From JAGQTE01 sp964648005 (GTDB taxonomy: Bacteria > Actinomycetota > Acidimicrobiia > Acidimicrobiales > Acidimicrobilacustridaceae): 12,716 bases of DNA. This document shows, in pieces, positions 6,149 to 12,716 of this stretch (its first letter is position 1; the number at the start of each line of letters is the position of its first letter). The stretch is from assembly GCA_964648005.1 (NCBI GenBank), contig CAZYKR010000117.1, positions 1 through 12,716 on the forward strand. Reading direction: 5' to 3'. Under the pieces are notes generated by a model, which made no database searches, was not told the DNA's origin, and saw only the letters and a list, made by a program, of their open reading frames with translations. Both the position numbers and the translations under genes were made by a program.

Positions 6149-7765
6149 TCAGCCGGCGATCGCCCCGTTGGCAGCCCCGGCAGCGGCGGCGTCCTCGCGG
6201 TGGTACGACGCCACGAGCTCGTTCTCGGCGTCGCGCTTCGGGAACAGGAAGTACACGAGCGCGGCACCGACCACCACGGCGACGATCCCGGCGACATACG
6301 CCCAGTCCTGGCCCTGCACGAACGACTGCTGGGCGGCGTTGACGATCGCATCCTGCGTCTGGGTGGGGTACCCGGTGGCGAAGTCGGCGGCGCTCGAGAA
6401 CGACTTGACCAGCGCGTTCTGCATGGACGACGTGACCTCGGCGCTCTCCGGGGAGTTGCCGATCTGGTTGGTCATCGCCGTGGCGTACCCGGCGGTCAGC
6501 AGCGCGCCGAGGATCGACTGCATGATGGCGCCGCCGAGGTCGCGTTGCAGGTCCGCCGTGCCCGACGCCATGCCCACGCGCTGCACCGGCACCGAACCCG
6601 TGAGCGAGTGCGAGGCCGGGGTGCCGGCGAACCCGACGCCGGTGCCGACGAAGGCGTAGCCGAGGGCGACCGCCCAGTAGGACGTGCCCTGATCCCACAG
6701 GGCCAGCATGGCGACGAACCCGGCGAGCACGAACACGTAGCCGGTCAGCATCGTGAAGCGCGAGCCGCGCGACTCGACGAGCTTGGCCGAGCGCGGGGCG
6801 ATCAGCACCATCATCACGGCCGCCGGCAGGATCGCCGCGCCGGCGGCCATCGAGTCGTAGTCCAACACGTTCTGCAGGAACTGCTGACCGATGTACATGG
6901 CGCCCATCAACGAGCCGAAGATGATCACGCCGGCCACAGCGGCGACCCAGAACGTCCGCCGCCCGGCGATGTGCAGGTCGTACAGCGGTACGGCGGCGCG
7001 GCGCTGACGGATGATGAACGCCACGCCGGCGGCGAGCGCCACCAGAACCAGCCCGATCACCAACGTCCCCTTGTTGGGCACCGGCGCAAAGTTGATCGCC
7101 AGGATCAGCGCCGCGATCAACATGGCCGACAAGATGCCGCCCAGGTTGTCGACCGGCTCGGTCGTCTCGTTGACGTGCGCCGGCACGAGGCGGGCGGTCA
7201 TCACCAGCGCCACCGCCGCCAGCGGCAGCGTCACGAGGAACACCGAGCCCCACCAGAACTTCTCCAGCAGCGCGCCGGCCACCAGCGGTCCCAGCGACGA
7301 GATGGCGCCGCCGATGGCCGACCACAGCGCGATGGCCTTCGTGCGACCCTGCCCCGCCCACAGCGCTGCGATCAACGCCAACGTCGTCGGGTACGCCATG
7401 CCGGCGGAGAGCCCGCCGACGAACCGGGCGCCGAACAGCACGCCCTCGTTCGGGGCATACGCCGCCACGACGCACGCCGGGATCGACAGCCCGATGCCGA
7501 GCAGCAGGAGGAGCTTGCGGCCGTAGCGGTCGCCGAGCGCGCCGAACCACAGCACCGAGCACGCCAAGCCCAGCGAGTAGCCGACGGCGATCAGATCCAG
7601 GCCGACCTGCGAGGCATCGAAGGCCTTGCCGATGTCGGGCAACGCCACGTTGGCGACGGCCAGGTTCAGGTTGGCGACGGCCGCCACGATGATCAACGTG
7701 ATGAGCACCAGCGGGGCGCGTTCGGGCGCCGCCTCGGTCTCGGTGGGTACGGCAGCGGCAGCCAT
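6149..7765 (-). CDS. DHA2-family (14-segment) MFS drug/metabolite exporter
   Basis: A 538-residue major facilitator of the EmrB/QacA (DHA2) type, expected to export drugs or metabolites in exchange for protons. Motif A, GALGDRYGRK, is at 75-84 between segments 2 and 3. The DHA2 TM1 motif ending in NVALP is at 33-43. The segment-5 antiporter motif C region includes IGGAISSLGPLVAG (151-164). About 14 hydrophobic segments are present, with a long outer loop before the last (about 433-487), as is usual for DHA2. The TM1 motif, normally LDxT, reads LNLA here, so the acidic residue is an Asn at 34. ATG 7765 is supported by AGGAAGG five bases upstream. The gene lies 39 bases after the lipoprotein gene on the same strand and may be co-transcribed with it. 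No TetR or MarR regulator is adjacent. The substrate cannot be predicted. Confidence 0.92.
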   Translation of the reverse strand: MAAAAVPTETEAAPERAPLVLITLIIVAAVANLNLAVANVALPDIGKAFDASQVGLDLIAVGYSLGLACSVLWFGALGDRYGRKLLLLLGIGLSIPACVVAAYAPNEGVLFGARFVGGLSAGMAYPTTLALIAALWAGQGRTKAIALWSAIGGAISSLGPLVAGALLEKFWWGSVFLVTLPLAAVALVMTARLVPAHVNETTEPVDNLGGILSAMLIAALILAINFAPVPNKGTLVIGLVLVALAAGVAFIIRQRRAAVPLYDLHIAGRRTFWVAAVAGVIIFGSLMGAMYIGQQFLQNVLDYDSMAAGAAILPAAVMMVLIAPRSAKLVESRGSRFTMLTGYVFVLAGFVAMLALWDQGTSYWAVALGYAFVGTGVGFAGTPASHSLTGSVPVQRVGMASGTADLQRDLGGAIMQSILGALLTAGYATAMTNQIGNSPESAEVTSSMQNALVKSFSSAADFATGYPTQTQDAIVNAAQQSFVQGQDWAYVAGIVAVVVGAALVYFLFPKRDAENELVASYHREDAAAAGAANGAIAG

Positions 7766-7770
7766 CGCAG

Positions 7771-7777
7771 CCTTCCT
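7771..7777 (-). promoter_or_regulatory. Strong ribosome binding site for the MFS gene
   Basis: AGGAAGG on the minus strand lies five bases before the ATG at 7765-7763 and decides the start. Confidence 0.7.
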
Positions 7778-7778
7778 G

Positions 7779-7797
7779 GTCAGAAATGTGTGCTGAC
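7779..7797. promoter_or_regulatory. Short inverted repeat upstream of the MFS gene
   Basis: GTCAG, nine bases, then CTGAC lies in the relatively AT-rich 39-base gap between the lipoprotein stop and the MFS start. A local operator or internal promoter element is possible, but five-base arms are short enough to arise by chance. Confidence 0.25.
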
Positions 7798-7804
7798 GTT
7801 GAAA

Positions 7805-9097
7805 TTAGTCGGCCGGAGTGCCGGACTTCGGTGACGTCCACAGCCATCGCGCACCGATGGCGGTCCACCCGTCGCCGGCCGCCACCACGAGGTGCGGTCG
7901 GTCGGCGCCGAGCTGCCTCGTGCGCCAGCCGTCGACCCCCTCCTCCCACACGAACCCGGTGCTCGGCATCGCCGTCGCGTCCGGTGCGGGCGTCGGCGCC
8001 TCGCGGGCGCCACCGATGACGACCAGCTGACCCTCGGCGTCGACGGCCACGCCGGTGAAGGCACCGCTCGCCAACGACGACGCCAGCTCGTCAGAGGACC
8101 GCCAGGTACGACCATCACCGGATCGCCACAGCCGGGGTCGCTCATCGGCGTCGTCGCCATAGCTCGAACCGACGGCGAGCCAGCCCGACGCGCCGGCCGC
8201 GACGCCGTGGACGTACACGGCCGGCGGTCCGTCGAGCGAGCCGTCGTGCGTCGCGGCCGTCCAGGAGGCGCCGTCATCGGACCACCACAGCACGCCGCGC
8301 TGGTCGAGCACCGAGCGCGTCGGCGTCGTCGATCCGAACGCCACGACACGCCCGTCGGCGCCGACGGCCACGCCGTTGGCCTCGCTCCACGCTCCGGTGT
8401 CGGCCGGCAACGCCACCTCGTGCATGGTCACCAACGCGTCATCCGACCACCAGGCCGCCGGTCGGCGCGTGTCGTCCACCAGGCGCGAACCGACGACGAC
8501 CACCCGTCCGGAGGCGGTGCGCACCATGGCGTGCAGCGCTGCGTCATCGGCGTCGGTCGGGGCGGGACCGCGCTCGACCGTCGCCGTGCCGCTCGGTCCG
8601 GGCGTCACGTCGAAGCGCAGCGCCGACGTCGGGAACAGGTCCGAGTGCTCCTCGCGGTATCCGACGCCGACGAGCTCAGCGCTGCCCGGCAGGCGCACCA
8701 GGTCGGTCAAGAAGACCTTGTCGAGCTCCCGGTCAGCGGGGCCCCCGCCCCCGACCACTTTGGCCGTGTGTCCCGCCGCTGCCTTCGTCGCTGCGGCGCA
8801 ATCGTCGCCGGTACCGACCGACGGTTCGGTCCCCGCTCCCGTCACGAACGCCGAGGCACCGACGACGCAGCCTTGGTCGTCGACCAGGAGACCGGTGACG
8901 TTCAGATCGTCGGGCAGCGCCACGCGATGGACGTCCGGGTCCACCTGCTCGGGGAGCTGGCTCGGTGCCACGGTCGCCGTCGACGAGCCACCACACGCTG
9001 CGCCGAGTGCGACGACGGCCGCGACCAGCCCGACAGCAACCGCTCGGCGAGGGGCCAGAAGCGCCGGCGCAGCGTTGCTCTTACCCGGTCTGGTCAT
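7805..9097 (-). CDS. Lipoprotein with an Asp-box (BNR-like) beta-propeller
   Basis: A 430-residue exported lipoprotein. A basic N-terminus and hydrophobic core (about 20-33) lead to a lipobox-like LGAAC, with C35 the expected lipidated cysteine, followed by a Gly/Ser/Thr linker. The body has repeated beta-rich units of the type GRVVVVGS...WWSDD. Two are full Asp-box motifs, SDDGASW at 273-279 and SGDGRTW at 326-332. SDDAL (218-222) and the terminal WLWTSP look like worn copies. C77 and C100 could form a disulphide. Asp-box propellers occur in sialidases and photosystem assembly or sorting proteins; no sialidase catalytic residues can be assigned, so a binding or scaffold role is more likely. 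The ATG at 9097 overlaps the stop of the upstream gene as ATGA, which strongly supports this start over the open frame extending to 9184. The protein probably works with that upstream membrane protein. Confidence 0.85.
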   Translation of the reverse strand: MTRPGKSNAAPALLAPRRAVAVGLVAAVVALGAACGGSSTATVAPSQLPEQVDPDVHRVALPDDLNVTGLLVDDQGCVVGASAFVTGAGTEPSVGTGDDCAAATKAAAGHTAKVVGGGGPADRELDKVFLTDLVRLPGSAELVGVGYREEHSDLFPTSALRFDVTPGPSGTATVERGPAPTDADDAALHAMVRTASGRVVVVGSRLVDDTRRPAAWWSDDALVTMHEVALPADTGAWSEANGVAVGADGRVVAFGSTTPTRSVLDQRGVLWWSDDGASWTAATHDGSLDGPPAVYVHGVAAGASGWLAVGSSYGDDADERPRLWRSGDGRTWRSSDELASSLASGAFTGVAVDAEGQLVVIGGAREAPTPAPDATAMPSTGFVWEEGVDGWRTRQLGADRPHLVVAAGDGWTAIGARWLWTSPKSGTPAD

Positions 9098-9807
9098 CCG
9101 CCCGCCAAGAACCGGAAGCCGGTCGGGCAGTTGCCCTCCGCCGGCTGGGTCTCCCACCACGGCCCGGTCACGTGGGCCAGGCACGAGCTCATCGGGGATG
9201 CCTCACCGGTCGGTTGGTAGACGACCGATCCCTCTCCTCCGGAGAACGCGACGTGGTCGTGCAATTCGATGCCCGACGCAGGGAGCTGTGCCCGGTCGAC
9301 CTCCGCGTACGACGTGACGCACATCGAGTCGAGCATGCCGACGCCAGGAAGTTCGCGGGGAGGTTCGAGCCTGGTCCAGCAACGCTCCGATGCCGGGGGC
9401 AGGTCGGCGAGCAACGACTCGGCCATCGCCTCGAGCTCGTCGAGCTGGGGCTGGACCTTGGCGGCGGCGACGGTGCCGTTCAGCGTCAGTGCCGCCAGGA
9501 CGAGCGTCAGCACCACGGCTCCGGCGGCGCCGAGCGCCGTCGCCCACCACGAGCGCTTGCGCCAGATGCCGGCGGCGACGGCGGCGACAGCGGCAACGAA
9601 GCCGACCAGCAACACGACGAACACGTTCTCCCTCCCGCCGAGGTGTGCCGTGGCCCACGTCACCCCGAGCAGCACCAGCCCAGCGACCACCAGCACCAAA
9701 GCGAACACCGCGTCGTGGCGGCCCTGTCCCCGGGGCTCCACACCTGCCACACCTGGATCCACGACGCAATCGTGGCACCCGAGCGGCGGGGCGGCCGCGC
9801 CTGACAT
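9094..9807 (-). CDS. Three-segment membrane protein with Cys-containing outer domain, unknown function
   Basis: A 237-residue protein I do not recognise. Three hydrophobic segments lie near 33-54, 62-81 and 89-109. Residues 110-237 form a soluble domain, probably outside the membrane, with cysteines at 143, 163, 209 and 227 that could make two disulphides. It opens with a short helix-like, Glu-rich stretch (QLDELEAMAESLLADL, 120-135). The N-terminal 30 residues contain a CHDC pair (11-14). The start is uncertain: three ATGs lie seven bases apart in three different frames, and only the one at 9807 is in this frame. GTG codons at residues 16, 20 and 23 would remove the CHDC pair. The stop overlaps the start of the lipoprotein gene by four bases (ATGA), so the two proteins are translationally coupled and probably act together in the envelope. 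Confidence 0.75.
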   Translation of the reverse strand: MSGAAAPPLGCHDCVVDPGVAGVEPRGQGRHDAVFALVLVVAGLVLLGVTWATAHLGGRENVFVVLLVGFVAAVAAVAAGIWRKRSWWATALGAAGAVVLTLVLAALTLNGTVAAAKVQPQLDELEAMAESLLADLPPASERCWTRLEPPRELPGVGMLDSMCVTSYAEVDRAQLPASGIELHDHVAFSGGEGSVVYQPTGEASPMSSCLAHVTGPWWETQPAEGNCPTGFRFLAGG

Positions 9808-9825
9808 CGTTCATCGCTCATCGAT
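9805..9825. repeat. Three 7-bp tandem repeats spanning the start codon
   Basis: CATCGTT, CATCGCT and CATCGAT follow one another on the plus strand. On the minus strand this gives three ATG codons seven bases apart, at 9821, 9814 and 9807, each in a different frame. Only 9807 opens the membrane-protein gene. The repeat lies in the 56-base spacer to the divergent HNH gene. Confidence 0.6.
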
Positions 9826-9863
9826 CTGGTGATCCTGTCATACCCCCTCGGCATGATGGGTCC

Positions 9864-11339
9864 ATGCGATTGGGGTTCTTCGACGACGAGCCGGGCTGGC
9901 CGAACCGGCGCCACGAGTCGGCGGCCCGCGCCCTCGCCGACGCCCGCCGTCGCATCGCCGAGGAGCTGGTCGAGGCCGACATCGCAACGGGCGTCGAGGC
10001 GGACAGCGGCGAGGAGGAGACCTGCCGCAGCCTCGACGACGCGGCCAACACCGTTGCCGATGTCGCCGCCGCGCTCGCCGTGGCCGCCTCCCCCGAGGCC
10101 GGTCAGCTCGGGCCGGCCGGGCTGGTCGTCGATCAGGTCGCCGAGCTCACCGCAGCGGCGGCCCGGGCCGCTGAGCGGTCGGCGGCTGCCACGGTCCTCG
10201 CCGCCGTCGAGGCCGACCGTCGGGGCCTGCCCGGCCTGGACGGTCGCTCCGGCCTCAAGGCGTGGCTTCGGCGCCGCTGCAGCCTCGGCTCCCGTGACGC
10301 TGCCCGGTACGCCCGGCTCGCCCGCTTCGTCGAACGGCACCCGCTCGTCGGCTCGGCGTTGGCCCATGGCGCGCTGTCCACGGCCCACCTCGGCGCCATC
10401 GTCGACGCCGTCCCGCACGATCGCCACGACCTGTTCGACGAGACCTGGACATGGCTCGCCGAAGCGGTGCAGGGGCTCGACCCCGACCAGCTCGCCACCC
10501 TCATGCGCACCTGGCGCCTCCACGCCGACCAGGACCGCCCGCCGAGCGATCCCGCCGCCACCAACCATCTGCGCACTTGGGTCGGCCCGGACGGCACCGG
10601 CCACCTCGACGCCACGCTCGACGCCGAGGCGTGGGAGACCATCCTCGCTGCCCTCGAGCTGTACGACCGCCCCGATCCCACCGGCGCGCTGCTCCCGCCC
10701 CGCTCGCGCGGCAGCCGCCTTGCCGACCAGTTGCTGCACATGGCGCGCGCCTGGCTGGGCCACCAGCCGCCCGAAACGGAGTCGGCGACAGCGACGGCCG
10801 CCGCAACCGACACGAGCGACACTGCCGCCCCATCGGACACCACTGGCACCGCCCCCGCCCGACCGGCCACGCCGCGGCCGAGCGCCACCATCAACGCCTT
10901 CGTCGACCTGGCCGCCCTCGACCCGGAGCTGCTCACGCAGCTCGGACGCGCCGACCTGCTGGCGCTGCGGTGCGAGCTCGAGCGCTACGGCCCCATCACG
11001 CCGACCACGGCACAGCGCCTCACGTGCTCCGGCTATCTGTCCCGCCTGCTGACCGCCCGCTCGGTCACCCTCGACATGGGGTTTCGCACGCCGACGTTCA
11101 CCGAGGCGCAGCGGCGGGCCATCATCGCCGAGTTCCCCACGTGCCCCTGCGGCTGCGGCACGCCCGCGTCCCAGTGCGACATCCACCACATCGAGCCGCA
11201 CGATCCGGAGCGCCAGCGCGGTCCCACCGATCAGGCCAACGGCGTCCCGCTCTGTCGCCGGGTGCACATCCTCACCCACGACGGGGTCGTCCGCCCCCGC
11301 CGCCTCGGTCCGGGCAAGGTCGTCTTCCTCCGCTGCTGA
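9864..11339 (+). CDS. DUF222 / HNH endonuclease domain protein (13E12 type)
   Basis: A 491-residue protein with the DUF222-plus-HNH architecture abundant and multicopy in high-GC actinobacteria, often called 13E12 repeat proteins. Residues about 55-300 are the helical DUF222 region, including GLPGLDGRSGLKAWLRRR (121-138) and LSTAHLGAIVDAV (171-183). A low-complexity Ala/Thr/Pro/Ser linker at about 304-340 follows, then a helical segment. The C-terminal HNH nuclease has Cys residues at 427, 429, 431, 438 and 464 able to bind structural zinc. Its catalytic-type residues are H441-H442, N459 and H468, with H472 beyond. The usual RRHH after the last Cys reads RRVH, and the protein ends soon after the domain. 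ATG 9864 was chosen because the open frame upstream to 9390 runs antisense through the divergent gene. GATGGG just upstream is a weak ribosome binding site. Biological role is unknown for the family. Confidence 0.9.
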   Translation: MRLGFFDDEPGWPNRRHESAARALADARRRIAEELVEADIATGVEADSGEEETCRSLDDAANTVADVAAALAVAASPEAGQLGPAGLVVDQVAELTAAAARAAERSAAATVLAAVEADRRGLPGLDGRSGLKAWLRRRCSLGSRDAARYARLARFVERHPLVGSALAHGALSTAHLGAIVDAVPHDRHDLFDETWTWLAEAVQGLDPDQLATLMRTWRLHADQDRPPSDPAATNHLRTWVGPDGTGHLDATLDAEAWETILAALELYDRPDPTGALLPPRSRGSRLADQLLHMARAWLGHQPPETESATATAAATDTSDTAAPSDTTGTAPARPATPRPSATINAFVDLAALDPELLTQLGRADLLALRCELERYGPITPTTAQRLTCSGYLSRLLTARSVTLDMGFRTPTFTEAQRRAIIAEFPTCPCGCGTPASQCDIHHIEPHDPERQRGPTDQANGVPLCRRVHILTHDGVVRPRRLGPGKVVFLRC

Positions 11340-11353
11340 TCGGCGAGGCCCCG

Positions 11354-11359
11354 TACACT
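11354..11359 (+). promoter_or_regulatory. Possible -10 box for the monooxygenase gene
   Basis: TACACT fits TANNNT and ends ten bases before the ATG at 11370, predicting a transcript with only about four leader bases. There is no Shine-Dalgarno sequence in the 30-base gap after the HNH gene, which suits a near-leaderless mRNA with its own promoter. Confidence 0.45.
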
Positions 11360-11369
11360 GCGCGCTCGC

Positions 11370-12716
11370 ATGAGCGCTCACGACACCGATGTCCTGATCG
11401 TCGGAGCCGGCCCGGTCGGGCTGACCCTGGCGATCGAGTTGGCCCGCGCCGGCGTGTCGCACCGGCTGATCGACCAGGCGTCCGAGCCGAGCCCCCTCTC
11501 GCGCGCCGCCGGCATCCACAGCCGCACCCTGCAACTCCTCGAGCGCAGCGGGGTCCTCGAGCCCTTCCTCGACGAGGGCTTGGAGGTGCGGCGCGGCGAG
11601 ATCTCCATGGACGGCGCCGTTCGGGCAGCGTTCGACCTCGCCGAGCTCGACGAGCGGTTCCCGTACATCCTCGACCTCCCCCAGGCCCGCACCGAGGCGC
11701 TGCTCGCCGAGCACCTCGCCTCGCTCGGCGGCACCATCGAGCGCGGCGTCGGTCTCGTCGGCCTCTTCGCCGATGACGGCGGCGTGGACGTGCAGCTCCA
11801 GCGCGACGGCGACGAAGGCGTCGACGCCGTGCGCTGCCGCTGGGTGGTCGGCTGCGATGGTGGTCACAGCACCGTCCGCGCGCTGGCACCGACGCAGCTC
11901 CACGGCTCGTTCAAGGGCGAGCGCGTCCTGCTCGTCGACGCCGAGTGCGACTGGGACGTCGAGTGGCCCGTGCTGCGCATGTCGCTCAGCCGTCACGGGC
12001 TGGCCGGCTCGTTCCCGTTCACCGGACGGCGGGCCCGCTTCTTCGCCCAACTCGGCGACCTCGACCTCGACGACGACCCCAGCCTCGACGACGCGCAGCG
12101 CGCGCTCGCCGACCTGCTCTCCCCGACCCTGCGCCTGACCGAGGCGCACTGGATCACGACGCTCACGCTGCACCACGGCCAGGTCCCCCGCTATCGGTTC
12201 GGGCGCGTCCTGCTCGCCGGAGACGCCGCGCACATCCATAGCCCCGCCGGCGGCCAAGGCATGAACACCGGCATGCAGGACGCGTGGAACCTGGCCTGGA
12301 AGCTGGCGCTCGTCTGCGGCGGCGCCGACGAGACGCTCCTCGACAGCTACGACCGCGAGCGGCACCCGGTCGGCGCCCGCGTGGTGAAGCTGACGACGCG
12401 TGCCACCCGGTTGGCCATGACGACCGTGCCCGGCGTCCACCAGCTGCGCGACGCCCTCGTCGGCACCATGGTCGGCCGCGACGGCGTCCGCCAACGGCTC
12501 GAGCTCGGCCTCACCGAGCTCGACATCGCCTACCGCCACAGCCCGATCGTCGGCGAGCACGTCCGCCACGTGTCCGACGGCCTCGTCGAACCCGGCGACC
12601 GCCTGCCCGACGTCGGCAACCTCGCCACGGCGCTGCCCGCCGGTCGTCACGCGGCGCTCGTCGTGCACCCGGCGACAGCGGACGACGTCACAACCGTCCT
12701 TGACGCCCTCGGCGAC
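11370..12716 (+). CDS. Class A FAD-dependent aromatic monooxygenase (C-terminus cut by window edge)
   Basis: A flavoprotein hydroxylase of the p-hydroxybenzoate hydroxylase fold, in the branch with phenol, pentachlorophenol, polyketide and rifampicin monooxygenases. It uses NAD(P)H and O2 to hydroxylate an aromatic or polyketide substrate. 449 codons are visible without a stop. The FAD dinucleotide motif VGAGPVG is at 11-17 with acidic D35 closing the fold. The DG motif GCDGGHSTVR is at 161-170. The GD motif, GRVLLAGDAAHIHSP, is at 278-292, followed by GGQGMNTGMQDAWNLAWKL (294-312). After about residue 405 a thioredoxin-like C-terminal domain begins (PGDRLPDVGN), typical of the phenol hydroxylase/rifampicin oxygenase branch. 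Only a few tens of residues are probably missing. The start ATG 11370 is the first in frame, 30 bases after the HNH stop. The true substrate is unknown, and linkage to the HNH gene is probably incidental. Confidence 0.92.
   Translation, partial: MSAHDTDVLIVGAGPVGLTLAIELARAGVSHRLIDQASEPSPLSRAAGIHSRTLQLLERSGVLEPFLDEGLEVRRGEISMDGAVRAAFDLAELDERFPYILDLPQARTEALLAEHLASLGGTIERGVGLVGLFADDGGVDVQLQRDGDEGVDAVRCRWVVGCDGGHSTVRALAPTQLHGSFKGERVLLVDAECDWDVEWPVLRMSLSRHGLAGSFPFTGRRARFFAQLGDLDLDDDPSLDDAQRALADLLSPTLRLTEAHWITTLTLHHGQVPRYRFGRVLLAGDAAHIHSPAGGQGMNTGMQDAWNLAWKLALVCGGADETLLDSYDRERHPVGARVVKLTTRATRLAMTTVPGVHQLRDALVGTMVGRDGVRQRLELGLTELDIAYRHSPIVGEHVRHVSDGLVEPGDRLPDVGNLATALPAGRHAALVVHPATADDVTTVLDALGD

Noticed and set aside
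5948..7834. Plus-strand open frame of 628 codons
   Set aside because: Antisense to the DHA2 transporter; His/Arg/Gly-rich low-complexity product with no recognisable domain.
5985..7949. Second minus-strand frame of 654 codons overlapping the transporter
   Set aside because: It overlaps the transporter gene in another frame and its product is mostly Arg/Gly/Ala. The frame at 6149-7765 has the MFS motifs and the ribosome binding site.
8976..9000. Lipobox-like region as possible evidence of a solute-binding protein for an ABC transporter
   Set aside because: The mature protein has Asp-box propeller repeats, not a periplasmic binding fold, and no ABC transporter genes are nearby.
9098..9184. 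N-terminal extension of the Asp-box lipoprotein
   Set aside because: It would bury the signal sequence behind 29 residues. The ATGA overlap and the signal peptide position support the ATG at 9097.
10773..10883. Ala/Thr/Pro low-complexity stretch in the HNH gene as a possible insertion or repeat element
   Set aside because: It is in frame, lies between two helical regions of the protein and looks like an ordinary flexible linker; no tandem DNA unit is evident.
9660..12668. Minus-strand open frame of about 1000 codons running opposite the HNH endonuclease and monooxygenase genes
   Set aside because: The plus strand encodes two proteins with clear catalytic motifs here. The antisense frame stays open because of high GC at third positions, is Gly/Ala/Arg/Glu-rich, shows no domain, and also runs through the divergent membrane-protein gene.

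Overview
The window is very GC-rich DNA with compact genes, GC-rich third codon positions and several TANNNT boxes very close to start codons. Together with a DUF222/HNH (13E12-type) endonuclease, a secreted FG-GAP propeller and a large membrane GGDEF-EAL protein, this suggests a high-GC actinobacterium (Actinomycetota), perhaps of the Acidimicrobiia. The phylum is a reasonable inference; the class is a guess. Ten genes fill the window, the first and last cut by its edges. No gene-free stretch exceeds about 150 bases. I see no tRNA, rRNA, CRISPR array, insertion sequence or prophage gene.

Layout from left to right. (1) Minus strand, 1-2206: a membrane GGDEF-EAL cyclic-di-GMP enzyme, missing its last residues at the left edge. 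(2) Minus strand, 3991-2347: a probable two-gene unit, a six-segment membrane protein of unknown function followed by a fatty-acid-hydroxylase/sterol-desaturase family enzyme. (3) Plus strand, 4108-5097: a secreted six-repeat FG-GAP/VCBS propeller, divergent from the previous unit across a 116-base spacer that holds a long inverted repeat. (4) Minus strand, 9807-5131: a run of four genes. These are a three-segment membrane protein with a Cys-containing outer domain, an Asp-box propeller lipoprotein joined to it by an ATGA stop/start overlap, a DHA2-type (14-segment) MFS transporter, and a DUF808/YedI-family membrane protein. The last may have its own promoter. (5) Plus strand, 9864 to the end: a DUF222/HNH endonuclease, then a class A FAD-dependent aromatic monooxygenase cut by the right edge.

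There is no single obvious pathway. The middle of the window is dominated by envelope functions: a lipoprotein, a secreted propeller, an exporter, several membrane proteins and a membrane-bound lipid-modifying enzyme. The most interesting parts are the coupled membrane-protein/lipoprotein pair upstream of an exporter, the operator-like inverted repeats at three control regions, and the loss of the usual TM1 acidic residue in the transporter. I found no convincing evidence of a novel defence system or mobile element.
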